Positions 26,251 through 35,063 are shown, counted from the first letter of the stretch. The stretch: DNA of 64,000 bases from Desulfofalx alkaliphila DSM 12257 (GCF_000711975.1 NZ_JONT01000002.1:124001-188000), one strand, 5' to 3'. Notes: a model not told the origin generated them from the sequence alone. Numbers and translations: made by a program.

Positions 26251-26341
26251 AGAATGTGATTTCGGGGGGAGGTGAGGACCTTTCATATAGTCTAGTTAAT
26301 TACTGATAAAGAACATTAAATATCATGGGGGAGGAATAAAT

Positions 26342-27550
26342 TTGAGAAAGAAGAGTTTGTTGTTAACAGTGATTGCCTTGCTGGCGCTATCACTTATGGT
26401 TGTAGGCTGTGGCGGTGACAGCGATACACCTGGCAGTCAGGCTGCAGGTGATGTGATTAAAATTGGTTTTTTAGGCGCTAAAACAGGCGGACATGCTGAT
26501 TTCGGCATTAAAACCTTAGAAGGCATGAAGATGGCTGCAGAGGACATAAATAATGCCGGCGGCGTCTTGGGTAAAAACATTGTAATTGTGGAAGATGACC
26601 ACGGCAGTAAGCTGACCGAGGGTGCCTCTGTTACCCAGAGGTTAATTACCAGGGAAAATGTTGTTGCCATCGTGGGTGACCCCACAACCGGTATCACTAA
26701 GCTTGCGGCTCCCATTGCTGAAGATAATAAAGTTGTATTATTGTCAGCCGGTGCTGTGGGTGCCGATGTGGTAAATGACGAACAAGGCAACCTGTACGAA
26801 TATATCTACCGCAACACCTTGCTGGATGCCTTTGCTGCGCCGGCAGTGGTTGCATACCTAAAGGAAGAAATGGGCTGGGAAAATGTTGCGTTGGTTACTT
26901 CTATGAACAATGACTACAGCGTAGGACTTTCTGAAATCTTTAAAGGTGCTTTAGATGAACACGGTATTAGCATTGTTGCCGATGAAAAAATATCTGACGG
27001 CGAACAAAACTTCTCTGCCACAGTAACTGCCATTAGACAGACAAATCCCGACGGCTTGATATTCACCGGTTACTATACTGAGGGTGGACTGTTGATGAGG
27101 GAAATTAGAAACCAAGGCATGGATATTGTCATGGTTGGCGGCGACGGTCTACTGGGCTCAACCCTATGGGAGATGGGCGGCGAAGCAGTTAACGGCAGTA
27201 TGGTTTACTGTGGATTCGAAGCTGATCCTACCATTGCTAACGAAAAAACCAAAGATTTTATCGAGCGCTACACAGAGGAATATGGTGTAATGCCTAATAT
27301 GTTTGTGGCCCAGGGTTATGATGCAGTAATGATGTTGGCGGATGCCATGACTGCTGCCGGAAGTGATGATCCCACCGTATTTAAAGAAGAGATTAAGAGC
27401 TTACAAAACTGGCAGGGTGTTTCCGGAACAATTACCATTTTGGAAAACCACGAGCCATTGAAGAGTCCGGTGTTCTTGCTCGAGGTTGTTGAAGGTGAAG
27501 ATGGCCAGCAGTTTGGTGTGAAAGCAGCAATCCCTGTGGAAGGTAATTAA
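26342..27550 (+). CDS. livJ: Branched-chain amino acid-type ABC substrate-binding lipoprotein
   Basis: 402 residues from TTG 26342, with GGGGGAGG upstream. A lipoprotein signal ends in MVVGC (about residue 23). The mature protein is a type-1 periplasmic binding protein of the LivJ/LivK family: KIGFLGAKTGGHADFG, GVLGKNIVIVEDD, VAIVGDPTTGITKLAAPIA. Such proteins bind branched-chain amino acids but also amides, urea or other amino acids, so the ligand is open. It is the first gene of a five-gene importer operon and lies between two sigma-54 activators. Confidence 0.9.
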   Translation: MRKKSLLLTVIALLALSLMVVGCGGDSDTPGSQAAGDVIKIGFLGAKTGGHADFGIKTLEGMKMAAEDINNAGGVLGKNIVIVEDDHGSKLTEGASVTQRLITRENVVAIVGDPTTGITKLAAPIAEDNKVVLLSAGAVGADVVNDEQGNLYEYIYRNTLLDAFAAPAVVAYLKEEMGWENVALVTSMNNDYSVGLSEIFKGALDEHGISIVADEKISDGEQNFSATVTAIRQTNPDGLIFTGYYTEGGLLMREIRNQGMDIVMVGGDGLLGSTLWEMGGEAVNGSMVYCGFEADPTIANEKTKDFIERYTEEYGVMPNMFVAQGYDAVMMLADAMTAAGSDDPTVFKEEIKSLQNWQGVSGTITILENHEPLKSPVFLLEVVEGEDGQQFGVKAAIPVEGN

Positions 27551-27566
27551 TTTTTGTCAGTTTACT

Positions 27567-27593
27567 GGGCATAGCCATCACAGTGGCTATGCC
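27567..27593 (+). other. Intercistronic hairpin between livJ and livH
   Basis: GGCATAGCCA and TGGCTATGCC form a 10-bp stem with a short loop (about 27568-27594) and are not followed by a T-tract. Such hairpins often stabilise the upstream binding-protein message. Confidence 0.6.
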
Positions 27594-27626
27594 CAGTAAT
27601 ACCATGCCGAATGGAGGAAGTAACTG

Positions 27627-28499
27627 ATGTTTGAACAACAAGTTATAAACGGGCTTACCCTGGGGGCTGTTTACGCCCTGATTGCCTTGGGGTACACCAT
27701 GGTTTATGGGATTATACAACTGATTAACTTTGCCCACGGAGAAATATACATGATTGGTGCCTTTACCGGTGTTATAATGGTTGCCATTTTAGGCCAAGGG
27801 TTTTTTGTCTCCATTGTAACAGCAATGGTGGTATGTATGATTTTGGGTGTATCCCTGGAACGGATTGCATATCGTCCGTTAAGGAAATCTTCACGTTTAG
27901 CAGTGTTGATTTCTGCAATTGGGGCATCTATATTTTTGCAAAATGCCATTGTCTTGTGGAGAGGCCCTCAGCCCATGGGGTTCCCGAAGGTAATTAACGA
28001 TGTCATTTATCATGTGGGACCGATTGAGATTTCCAAAATGCAAATATTAATTTTAACCACAGCTGCAATATTAATGGCTATTCTCAATTATGTAGTGAAG
28101 TATATTAAAATCGGCAAAGCCATGCGTGCCGCTTCCGAAGATTACGATGCTGCGGCGCTGATGGGTATTAACATTAACAGGGTAATTTCCTTTACCTTTG
28201 CAATTGGTTCTTCCTTGGCGGCAGCAGGCGGGGTATTGGTGGGTATGTACTTCAGCTCGGTGGCACCCTTGATGGGTGTTATGGCCGGTCTAAAGGCATT
28301 TTGTGCAGCGGTCCTTGGTGGCATTGGCAGTATTCCCGGTGCCATGTTAGGTGGTATGTTTTTAGGGATTGCCGAGACCATGGGTATTGCTGCCGGCTTT
28401 AGTACATATAAAGATGCCATTGCCTTTACCTTGCTAATCATTGTTTTACTGGTTAAACCCACCGGCTTAATGGGCAAGCCAATTCAAAGGAAGGTGTAG
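27627..28499 (+). CDS. livH: Branched-chain amino acid-type ABC permease LivH
   Basis: 290 residues, about eight membrane helices, with the family start QQVINGLTLGAVYALIALGYTMVYG and the INFAHGEIYMIGAF segment. The conserved cytoplasmic loop GKAMRAASEDYDAAALMGIN contacts the ATPases. Start ATG 27627 follows GGAGG. The gap of 76 bp after livJ contains a CATAGCCATC..AGTGGCTATG hairpin (about 27568-27590), which could lower expression of the membrane genes relative to the binding protein. Confidence 0.92.
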   Translation: MFEQQVINGLTLGAVYALIALGYTMVYGIIQLINFAHGEIYMIGAFTGVIMVAILGQGFFVSIVTAMVVCMILGVSLERIAYRPLRKSSRLAVLISAIGASIFLQNAIVLWRGPQPMGFPKVINDVIYHVGPIEISKMQILILTTAAILMAILNYVVKYIKIGKAMRAASEDYDAAALMGININRVISFTFAIGSSLAAAGGVLVGMYFSSVAPLMGVMAGLKAFCAAVLGGIGSIPGAMLGGMFLGIAETMGIAAGFSTYKDAIAFTLLIIVLLVKPTGLMGKPIQRKV

Positions 28500-28509
28500 G
28501 TGAGCTAAG

Positions 28510-29412
28510 ATGAACGGATTTCTCGAGTCTTTAATTAACCCTTACTACATGCAAGTGCTCACTCTGATGGGAATATATATTATTGCTGCCTTGGGCTTAA
28601 ATTTGATCACCGGTGTCACCGGACAACTGTCCTTTGGCCATGCTGCATTTTTGTCGGTGGGTGCTTATGGCGCGGCCATAGTGTCTGTGAAATTACAATT
28701 TCCATTCTTCATGGCACTTATTATTGGCGGCTTGTTGGCAGCACTTGCCGGGGTGGTAATTGGTTTTCCGGCCCTTCGTTTGAGGGGTGATTATTTAGGT
28801 ATTGCTACCCTGGGTTTTTGTGAAATAATCCGAGTTGTTTTTTTGAACAGCAGCATAACCGGCGGGGCACTGGGTTTTGCAGGTATCCCTCGGGCATCCA
28901 ATATTGTACTGGTATTTTCTCTGGTGATTGTCACCGTTGTTGTGATGTATTCAATACAAAACTCTCGCTTTGGCCGAGCACTGATATCGATTCGCGAAGA
29001 TGAAATTGCTGCTGAAACCATGGGGGTTAATACTGCGGCCTATAAGGTAAAGGCCTTTGCCATTGGTTGTTTCTTTGCCGGCATTGCCGCTGGATTATAT
29101 GCGCACCTGTTACAATATATTAATCCTTCAGATTTTGGTTTCATAAAGTCTTTTGAATTATTATGTTTTGTGGTGCTGGGTGGCTTGGGCAGTATACCGG
29201 GTGTGGTATTGGGCACCTCTGTGCTAACGCTGGCACCTGAAGCTCTGCGTGTGTCATCTGAATACCGGATGCTGATTTACGGTGCCCTAATGGTAACCAT
29301 GATGGTATTCCGTCCCAATGGATTTTTGGGTGGCGTTGATTTGCATCGTGTCTTCTTTAAGAATAAATATAAAGCAGAAGCCGACCGGGGCTCCACTGCC
29401 GGAGGGGCTTAA
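28510..29412 (+). CDS. livM: Branched-chain amino acid-type ABC permease LivM
   Basis: 300 residues, eight to ten membrane helices. Family signatures are IYIIAALGLNLITGVTGQLSFG near the N terminus and the coupling-loop region RFGRALISIREDEIAAETMG. It begins 10 bp after livH and forms the second transmembrane subunit of the importer. The C-terminal tail is short and charged (KNKYKAEADRGS). Confidence 0.92.
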   Translation: MNGFLESLINPYYMQVLTLMGIYIIAALGLNLITGVTGQLSFGHAAFLSVGAYGAAIVSVKLQFPFFMALIIGGLLAALAGVVIGFPALRLRGDYLGIATLGFCEIIRVVFLNSSITGGALGFAGIPRASNIVLVFSLVIVTVVVMYSIQNSRFGRALISIREDEIAAETMGVNTAAYKVKAFAIGCFFAGIAAGLYAHLLQYINPSDFGFIKSFELLCFVVLGGLGSIPGVVLGTSVLTLAPEALRVSSEYRMLIYGALMVTMMVFRPNGFLGGVDLHRVFFKNKYKAEADRGSTAGGA

Positions 29413-29435
29413 AGGTAGTATGCGATGAGGAGTTG

Positions 29436-30215
29436 ATGGACGTGGCAAATATTTTAGAATTGCAAAACGTGACCATTCGTTTTGGCGGGCTGACGGCAGT
29501 GGACAGTGTAGATATGTGTGTTGAGGAAGGATCTATTAGGGCCCTGATAGGGCCCAACGGAGCAGGCAAAAGCACTATTTTTAACATTGTTACCGGTATT
29601 TATGCCCCTACCAATGGTAAGGTGATTTTTAAGGGCGAGGATATTACCGGTATGAAACCTTATAAAATTACTATGAAGGGTATTGCCCGTACATTTCAAA
29701 ATATCCGGTTATTTGGGCAAATGACGGTATTAGATAACGTTAAGATTGGCCAGCACTGCCGTACTAAAAGTGATTTTTTAGGCGCTATTACCGGTTTTGT
29801 TAATCCAATTGTTAAAAGAGAAGAAAAGGAAATTGAGGAAAGGGCATTAGAAACTTTAGAGATTATGGAGCTTTACCATAAGAGGTATGAGTATTCTAAA
29901 AACCTTTCATATGGTGAGCAGCGACGCTTGGAGATTGCCCGGGCTTTAGCCACAAACCCAGCGCTAATATGCCTTGACGAACCTGCGGCGGGTATGAACC
30001 CCCAAGAAAAACAAGTGCTGATGAAAATGATTAGAAAAATACAAAATATGGGATTGACGGTTTTCTTAGTGGAACACGATATGAAATTTGTTATGAACCT
30101 ATCAGACCAAGTGGCAGTTTTGGATTATGGTCGTAAAATTGCTTCCGGTACCCCTGCGGAGGTACAAAAGGACCCGGATGTTATCGCTGCCTACCTGGGA
30201 AAGGATGTGGATTAA
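29436..30215 (+). CDS. livG: Branched-chain amino acid-type ABC ATPase LivG
   Basis: About 259 residues. Walker A GPNGAGKST, the LivG-specific RTFQNIRLF after the Q-loop, signature LSYGEQRRLEIARAL and Walker B LICLDEPAAGMNP are all present. GAGGAG lies before both ATG 29436 and GTG 29442; the GTG is better spaced, so the true start may be 6 bases later. It is 23 bp downstream of livM and directly abuts livF. Confidence 0.93.
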   Translation: MDVANILELQNVTIRFGGLTAVDSVDMCVEEGSIRALIGPNGAGKSTIFNIVTGIYAPTNGKVIFKGEDITGMKPYKITMKGIARTFQNIRLFGQMTVLDNVKIGQHCRTKSDFLGAITGFVNPIVKREEKEIEERALETLEIMELYHKRYEYSKNLSYGEQRRLEIARALATNPALICLDEPAAGMNPQEKQVLMKMIRKIQNMGLTVFLVEHDMKFVMNLSDQVAVLDYGRKIASGTPAEVQKDPDVIAAYLGKDVD

Positions 30216-30926
30216 ATGCTGCTTGAAATTAAAGATCTTCATGTTTCCTATGGAGCTATCCGGGCATTGGAAGGTGTTTCTTTTACAATAGATACAGGCG
30301 AGATAGTTGCCCTTATCGGTGCCAATGGTGCCGGCAAAAGCACAACCTTGCGTACAATTTCCGGTTTAATTAAACCTACCCAAGGATCTATTATGTATAA
30401 GGGCAATGATTTGGTTAAGCTGCCACCCCATAAAATTGTAGAAGCAGGTATTTCCCAGGTGCCTGAGGGCAGAAGGGTGTTTACCCGTATGACGGTGTAT
30501 GAGAATTTAGAGATGGGGGCTTATACCAGAAATGACAAGTCCGGTATAAAAGAAGATTTAGGCAAGGTATTTAAAAGGTTTCCCCGTTTAGAGGAACGTA
30601 GGAATCAGTTAGCCGGAACTCTCTCCGGTGGGGAACAACAAATGTTAGCCATGGGAAGGGCATTGATGTCCCGTCCGGAGGTGTTGTTATTAGACGAACC
30701 TTCTATGGGTTTAGCACCCATGTTAGTTAAAGAAATATTTGAAATCATTAAAGAAATTAACAGTTCAGGTACTACTGTGCTGCTGGTGGAGCAAAATGCC
30801 CATATGGCATTGTCCATTGCTAACCGTGCCTATGTATTAGAAACCGGCAGGGTTGTGCTATCCGGTTTGGCCAGTGAGCTGATTAACGATGAAAAAGTGC
30901 GCAAAGCTTACCTTGGGGAAGAATAA
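30216..30926 (+). CDS. livF: Branched-chain amino acid-type ABC ATPase LivF
   Basis: 236 residues. Walker A GANGAGKST, the LivF-specific QVPEGRRVFTRMTVYENL, signature LSGGEQQMLAMGRAL and Walker B LLLDEPSMGLAP. It starts immediately after the livG stop. The activator gene follows within 45 bp with no terminator visible, so the second regulator is probably cotranscribed with the transporter. Confidence 0.93.
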   Translation: MLLEIKDLHVSYGAIRALEGVSFTIDTGEIVALIGANGAGKSTTLRTISGLIKPTQGSIMYKGNDLVKLPPHKIVEAGISQVPEGRRVFTRMTVYENLEMGAYTRNDKSGIKEDLGKVFKRFPRLEERRNQLAGTLSGGEQQMLAMGRALMSRPEVLLLDEPSMGLAPMLVKEIFEIIKEINSSGTTVLLVEQNAHMALSIANRAYVLETGRVVLSGLASELINDEKVRKAYLGEE

Positions 30927-30968
30927 AACCCCTTTGTGGATGGATTATGCATTGAGGGAGCGATTGAT

Positions 30969-32687
30969 TTGGTGCTGACTGTAAAAGAAGTGATGTACTG
31001 CAATTTTGTAAAAACAACTCCCGAAATTACTGTTGCTGAAGGAAGAGCTATTGCTTCTAAAAATGACGTTATTTTATTGGTGGTGGATAAAAATAATTTA
31101 CTGGGAATAGTTTTCCATAAATATTTATTTGACAATAAGGTAGAACCAGATACCGGCATTACAGAAGTGATGCGCAGTGATTTTTCTATTCTCGATAAGG
31201 ATGCTTTAAATGATGACGTTATGACCTATTTACCTGAATTGCGCTATCATCCTTTAGTGTTGGCCGGGAATGATGATGAACTCTTGGGTGTCTTGGCCTT
31301 TGACTTATTATTTACTGAGCTGGCTAAAGAATTGGTGGTTACCAAGGCCAGGTTGAGTGCTGTGCTGGATACAGTGGGTGAAGCCGTTTGTGTGGTTGAT
31401 GATGAAGATAAGGTGGTCAATTGGAATTATCGGGCCGAGGCTTTGTACAATATTAAATCCCAAGACATTGTCGGTAGAAATATTGATGAGTATTTCTCCA
31501 ATTTAATGGTTACCAAGGTCATTAAAGAGCGTTCCGGTGTAAGTTCGGTTTACCATCAACCCTGTGAAGGCACCCATGTATTGATCAGTGCCAAACCCAT
31601 CAAGGTAGGCGATCAAATAGCGGGTGGAGTATCCGCTGAAAGAGATGTTACCGAGGTTGTGCAGTTAAATCAGAGACTTAATCTTGCCAGCAGTCAGGTA
31701 CATGAGTTGCAGAGTGAAATTAAACGTATAACCGGAGGTAAAAATCCCTTTGCCCGTATTAAGGGACACCATCATAAGTTAACAGAGTTAATAAACATGG
31801 CCCAAAAGGTAGCCCAAACCAACGCTCCGGTGCTAATTAGGGGTGAAAGCGGTACAGGTAAAGAACTGTTTGCCCGGGCCATTCATGATGCCAGCAGTCG
31901 AGCTGATAAACCCTTTGTGGTGGTTAACTGTGCTGCTATACCGCCGACCTTATTTGAGAGTGAAGTGTTTGGTTATGAAGCGGGTGCCTTTACAGGTGCC
32001 GACCGTCGGGGTAAAATTGGGTATTTTGAAAGTGCAAACGGGGGCACCTTGTTTTTGGATGAAGTGGCAGAACTGCCCCAGAATTTACAGGTTAAATTAT
32101 TAAGGGTGCTGCAAGACCAAGAATTTTACCGGGTGGGAGGAAGCACACCGGTAAAAGTAGATGTGCGCATCATTACAGCCACCCACCGCAACTTAGAGGA
32201 AATGCTCAGCAAAGGCTTGTTTAGAGATGATCTTTACTATCGCTTAAATGTGGTTACTTTGGAGGTGCCTCCTCTCAGAGAGCGCAGGGAAGATATTCCG
32301 GAATTAGTCTATCTGTTTGTTCAAGAATACAGTCAACTTTACGGTAAAAACATTGTCAAATTAGAACCGGGGGTTATGGCTATTTTACTGGCTTATCCCT
32401 GGCGAGGTAATATAAGGGAAATGAAGAATGCCATTGAAAGAATGGTCATTTTGGCCGAAGGAGAAGTAATTGACGAATCCTGTGTTCCGAAAACATTGAA
32501 AAAACAAGGTGGCAAAAATCAAGCTCCATATCAAACGGGCTTAGTCTCGGTTACAGAACAAACGGAACGGGAACTTATTCAGCGCACCTTAAAACAAGCT
32601 AACGGTAACCGTTCCCAAGCAGCGAGAATGCTTGGTATTCCGCGCAGTACTTTATACTATAAAATGCATCAATTAGGAATTATGTAA
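30969..32687 (+). CDS. Sigma-54-dependent activator with CBS pair and PAS domain
   Basis: 572 residues from TTG 30969, with GAGGGAG 8 bases upstream; a GTG at 30936 has no such site. Residues about 5-115 form a CBS-domain pair (TTPEITVAEGRAIASKND, VDKNNLLGIVF, then a second repeat ending ELLGVLAFDLLF). A PAS domain (about 120-235) contains YHQPCEGTHVLISA. The AAA+ domain has GESGTGKE, a canonical GAFTGA loop and FLDEVAELP; the C-terminal Fis-type HTH reads NRSQAARMLGIPRSTLYYKM. It sits between liv and a -24/-12 promoter 100 bp downstream, so it is the likely activator of the redox operon. CBS pairs commonly bind adenosyl ligands, which would allow an energy input. Confidence 0.9.
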   Translation: MVLTVKEVMYCNFVKTTPEITVAEGRAIASKNDVILLVVDKNNLLGIVFHKYLFDNKVEPDTGITEVMRSDFSILDKDALNDDVMTYLPELRYHPLVLAGNDDELLGVLAFDLLFTELAKELVVTKARLSAVLDTVGEAVCVVDDEDKVVNWNYRAEALYNIKSQDIVGRNIDEYFSNLMVTKVIKERSGVSSVYHQPCEGTHVLISAKPIKVGDQIAGGVSAERDVTEVVQLNQRLNLASSQVHELQSEIKRITGGKNPFARIKGHHHKLTELINMAQKVAQTNAPVLIRGESGTGKELFARAIHDASSRADKPFVVVNCAAIPPTLFESEVFGYEAGAFTGADRRGKIGYFESANGGTLFLDEVAELPQNLQVKLLRVLQDQEFYRVGGSTPVKVDVRIITATHRNLEEMLSKGLFRDDLYYRLNVVTLEVPPLRERREDIPELVYLFVQEYSQLYGKNIVKLEPGVMAILLAYPWRGNIREMKNAIERMVILAEGEVIDESCVPKTLKKQGGKNQAPYQTGLVSVTEQTERELIQRTLKQANGNRSQAARMLGIPRSTLYYKMHQLGIM

Positions 32688-32698
32688 ACATCTATCAG

Positions 32699-32722
32699 GT
32701 GTCAACAACACTGTCTGGTGTT
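32699..32722. promoter_or_regulatory. Candidate enhancer site for the sigma-54 activator
   Basis: AACAC (32707-32711) and GTGTT (32718-32722) form an inverted repeat, with a further GGTGT at 32699-32703. It lies about 65-90 bases upstream of the -24 element, a usual place for activator-binding sites. Confidence 0.4.
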
Positions 32723-32759
32723 TAAAAAACTGACATGTATATAAAAATACGGCAGGTAA

Positions 32760-32783
32760 AAGCGCGCCATTGCGCGCTTATTG
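32760..32783 (+). terminator. GC-rich hairpin after the activator gene
   Basis: AAGCGCGC and GCGCGCTT form an 8-bp perfect stem with a CATT loop, followed by ATTGTTTT. It may end the liv-activator transcript just upstream of the sigma-54 promoter. Confidence 0.55.
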
Positions 32784-32785
32784 TT

Positions 32786-32802
32786 TTGGCATGTATTTTG
32801 CA
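32786..32802 (+). promoter_or_regulatory. Sigma-54 (-24/-12) promoter of the redox operon
   Basis: TTGGCATGTATTTTGCA matches the sigma-54 consensus (TTGGCACG-N4-TTGCA) with one difference: GG at 32788-32789 and GC at 32800-32801, separated by exactly 10 bases. Predicted initiation near 32812 would leave a leader of under 20 bases carrying the GGGGGAGG ribosome binding site. Confidence 0.88.
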
Positions 32803-32829
32803 ATGTCATAATTGGGGGAGGTAATGCCA

Positions 32830-33135
32830 ATGCGAATAAAAGAACATCCTATTTTAAAATTTGAGCACGGCAAAAAGGTGAAATTTTATTATAACGGTAC
32901 CGAACTTGAAGGTTATGAGGGTGAAACCATTGCTGCAGCTCTACATGCGGCAGGAATACGCACCATGCGGGAAAGTATTCATTTGCACCGGCCCAGGGGC
33001 CTCTTTTGCAATATCGGCAACTGCTCATCATGCTTAATGGTTGTTGACGGTATGCCCAACGTCAGGGTATGTGTAGAAAAATTGCGTGAGGGTATGCGTG
33101 TGGAAACCCAAAGAGGGAAGGGTGAGTTGAAATGA
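32830..33135 (+). CDS. [2Fe-2S] protein, sarcosine oxidase alpha N-terminal/HcnA-like
   Basis: About 101 residues. The start is ATG 32830 (GGGGGAGG 9 bases upstream), or ATG 32824. It matches the plant-type ferredoxin-like module found as the first part of heterotetrameric sarcosine oxidase alpha and as HcnA or OoxA-type small subunits: KVKFYYNGTELEGYEGETIAAAL, then RPRGLFCNIGNCSSCLMVV and a distal VRVCVEKL supplying the cluster Cys residues. The four Cys are C-x4-C-x2-C and a last C further on. It likely relays electrons from the flavoenzyme subunits. It overlaps the next gene by 4 bp. Confidence 0.83.
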   Translation: MRIKEHPILKFEHGKKVKFYYNGTELEGYEGETIAAALHAAGIRTMRESIHLHRPRGLFCNIGNCSSCLMVVDGMPNVRVCVEKLREGMRVETQRGKGELK

Positions 33136-34208
33136 GATACACTGAAATATGTATTATAGGTGGTGGACCGGCAGGCCTGACTGCGGCCCTAAAAGCTGCC
33201 GGTTTAGGTGCAGAGGTTACCCTGGTGGACCGCAATGACTATTTAGGTGGTCAATTAATTAAACAAACCCACCGTTTTTTTGGCTCTAAACAACAAAGGG
33301 CGTCGGAAAGGGGCATTAACATTGCCCGGGAACTATCTGCAGCCGTTCTTAACAACGATAAAATAAAGGTTCTTACTGAAGCCACTGTTTTGGGCTACTA
33401 TGAAGACGGTGTGGTGGCGGTGGAACAGCATGATAAATTCATTAAAATAAAACCCCAAAAACTTATTGTAGCCACCGGCGGTGCAGAAAAAACACTGGCC
33501 TTTCCCAATAATGACTTGCCAGGAATATATGGGGCAGGGGCGGTGCAAACGCTGGTTAATGTAAATGGGGTAAAACCGGGCAAAAAGGTTTTGATGGTTG
33601 GAGCAGGTAATATTGGTGTTATTGTCAGCTATCAATTGATACAGGCCGGCGTGGAGGTGGCTGCAATTATTGAAGCAGCGCCCACAATTGGGGCTTATTG
33701 GGTTCATGCCTCAAAGGTGGTGCGTGCCGGTGTGCCCATTTATACCAGCCATACTATCAAGCGTGCCTGGGGTGATCAAGAACTGGAGGGCGCAACCGTT
33801 GTCAAGCTGGACGAGAATTGGCAGCCCATTGCCGGTACGGAAATAGATTTTGATGTGGATGTAATTTGTCTGTCGGTGGGCTTGAGCCCCCTCACCGAAT
33901 TGTTATGGCAGGCCGGATGTAAAATGGCATATGTGCCGGAGCTGTGTGGTCATGTGCCCCTTAGGAATGAGAACCTGGAGACTTCAATACCCGGCATATA
34001 TGTGGCCGGCGACGTGGGCGGTATTGAAGAGGCCTCGGCTGCCATGATGGAAGGCGCATTGGCCGGGCTAAATGCAGCAAAATCCTTAGGTTACCATGCT
34101 CCGGACTTTGCTGAACAGCGTGCCGGTGTGCTAAAAGAACTGGAAGGCTTAAGGTCCGGTCCTGTGGGTGAAAAAATTCGTTCCGGGCTGGCCAAAGTGG
34201 TCCTTTAA
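33132..34208 (+). CDS. FAD/NAD(P)-dependent oxidoreductase (HcnB/sarcosine oxidase alpha-like)
   Basis: 358 residues of the pyridine nucleotide-disulphide oxidoreductase superfamily. FAD motif GGGPAGL is near residue 8, NAD(P) motif VGAGNIGV near 157, and the second FAD motif GIYVAGDVGG near 290. It lacks a redox-active CxxC pair. It matches the middle part of sarcosine oxidase alpha, HcnB, opine oxidase subunit A and the PDH-alpha subunit of archaeal proline dehydrogenase complexes. It probably passes electrons from the DAO-type subunit to NAD or, through the Fe-S proteins, to ferredoxin. Coupled to the preceding gene by an ATGA overlap. Confidence 0.85.
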   Translation: MRYTEICIIGGGPAGLTAALKAAGLGAEVTLVDRNDYLGGQLIKQTHRFFGSKQQRASERGINIARELSAAVLNNDKIKVLTEATVLGYYEDGVVAVEQHDKFIKIKPQKLIVATGGAEKTLAFPNNDLPGIYGAGAVQTLVNVNGVKPGKKVLMVGAGNIGVIVSYQLIQAGVEVAAIIEAAPTIGAYWVHASKVVRAGVPIYTSHTIKRAWGDQELEGATVVKLDENWQPIAGTEIDFDVDVICLSVGLSPLTELLWQAGCKMAYVPELCGHVPLRNENLETSIPGIYVAGDVGGIEEASAAMMEGALAGLNAAKSLGYHAPDFAEQRAGVLKELEGLRSGPVGEKIRSGLAKVVL

Positions 34209-34258
34209 ATATTGTGCCTGAGGTCCGTTTTCTGTTTTTAGGAAGGGAGGAGTTTAAT

Positions 34259-34753
34259 GTGTTAGCAAGAACCGGTGTACCAACCGCAGAAGATATAGCT
34301 GAGGTTATGCCCAGCAAAGAGAGATTAGCTAAGGGTGCGGTGGCAATGATTGAGTGTTTTCAGAAAATACCATGCGACCCCTGCTACCATAGCTGCAAGA
34401 GACAGGCCATTCAGCCCTTTGCCGATATTAATGATCGCCCCCGATTAGATCATGATAAATGTAACGGCTGTGCAATGTGTTTAAGCCGCTGCCCGGGCTT
34501 GGCCATATTTATTATTGACCAAACCTACAGTGCCGATAAAGCACTGATAAAAATTCCTTATGAATATTTACCGCTGCCCGCCGAGGGTCATGTGGTGGAT
34601 GCGGTGAACCGTGCAGGACAGACAGTGGGAGAAGCCCAGGTTGTTAAGGTACAATCCTCTGAAAAATTAGAGGGAACCAATATTGTTTGGTTAGCTGTAC
34701 CCCATCACCTGGCTATGGAAGTAAGACACTTTAAGGTTAAGGAGGTGCGGTAA
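34259..34753 (+). CDS. Ferredoxin-like [4Fe-4S] subunit of the oxidase complex
   Basis: 164 residues from GTG 34259, chosen for GGGAGGAG 6 bases upstream; the earlier GTG at 34214 lacks a site. A Cys-rich segment CDPCYHSCKRQAI and a typical cluster motif CNGCAMCLSRCPGLAIF (about 45-85) point to two [4Fe-4S] sites. The C-terminal half is beta-rich and includes LPLPAEGHVVDAVNRAG. This domain arrangement is known next to HcnABC/sarcosine-oxidase-like genes in anaerobes. It sits between the FAD/NAD subunit and the BFD-like protein, so I assign it to the same complex. Confidence 0.75.
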   Translation: MLARTGVPTAEDIAEVMPSKERLAKGAVAMIECFQKIPCDPCYHSCKRQAIQPFADINDRPRLDHDKCNGCAMCLSRCPGLAIFIIDQTYSADKALIKIPYEYLPLPAEGHVVDAVNRAGQTVGEAQVVKVQSSEKLEGTNIVWLAVPHHLAMEVRHFKVKEVR

Positions 34754-34754
34754 A

Positions 34755-35063
34755 ATGTCAGGTTGCGGTTGTAAAACCAAAGATAACAAAGATGTAAACA
34801 TTATTTGCCGTTGTGAAGACATAACCTTGGAAGAAATCCGTGCCTACATATATGACAAAGGTATCACAGACCTTGAACAGTTAAGGCGGTTGCTGCGGGT
34901 GGGCATGGGCCCTTGCCAGGGAAGAACTTGTACACCTTTAATCGTTAGGGAGATTGCTGCGGCCACCAAAGAGCCGGTCAGTGATGTGCCCCTAACCACT
35001 TTCCGCCCTCCTACTACACCAGTGAAATTAGGAGTGCTTGCCGGGGGTGACGATAATGATTAA
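34755..35063 (+). CDS. BFD-like [2Fe-2S]-binding protein
   Basis: 102 residues. The BFD-like pattern is IICRCEDITLEEIRAYI followed by GPCQGRTCTPLI; four Cys (CRC pair and C-x4-C) form the expected [2Fe-2S] site. An N-terminal CGC pair is additional. In archaeal proline dehydrogenase and in sarcosine oxidase alpha the same domain is a separate subunit or an internal part. The last 8 bp overlap the start of the DAO-type gene. Confidence 0.8.
   Translation: MSGCGCKTKDNKDVNIICRCEDITLEEIRAYIYDKGITDLEQLRRLLRVGMGPCQGRTCTPLIVREIAAATKEPVSDVPLTTFRPPTTPVKLGVLAGGDDND

Noticed and set aside
26251-26341. Sigma-54 promoter for the liv operon
   Set aside because: The gap contains no GC dinucleotide at all, so GG-N10-GC cannot occur; the operon probably reads from an upstream or vegetative promoter.
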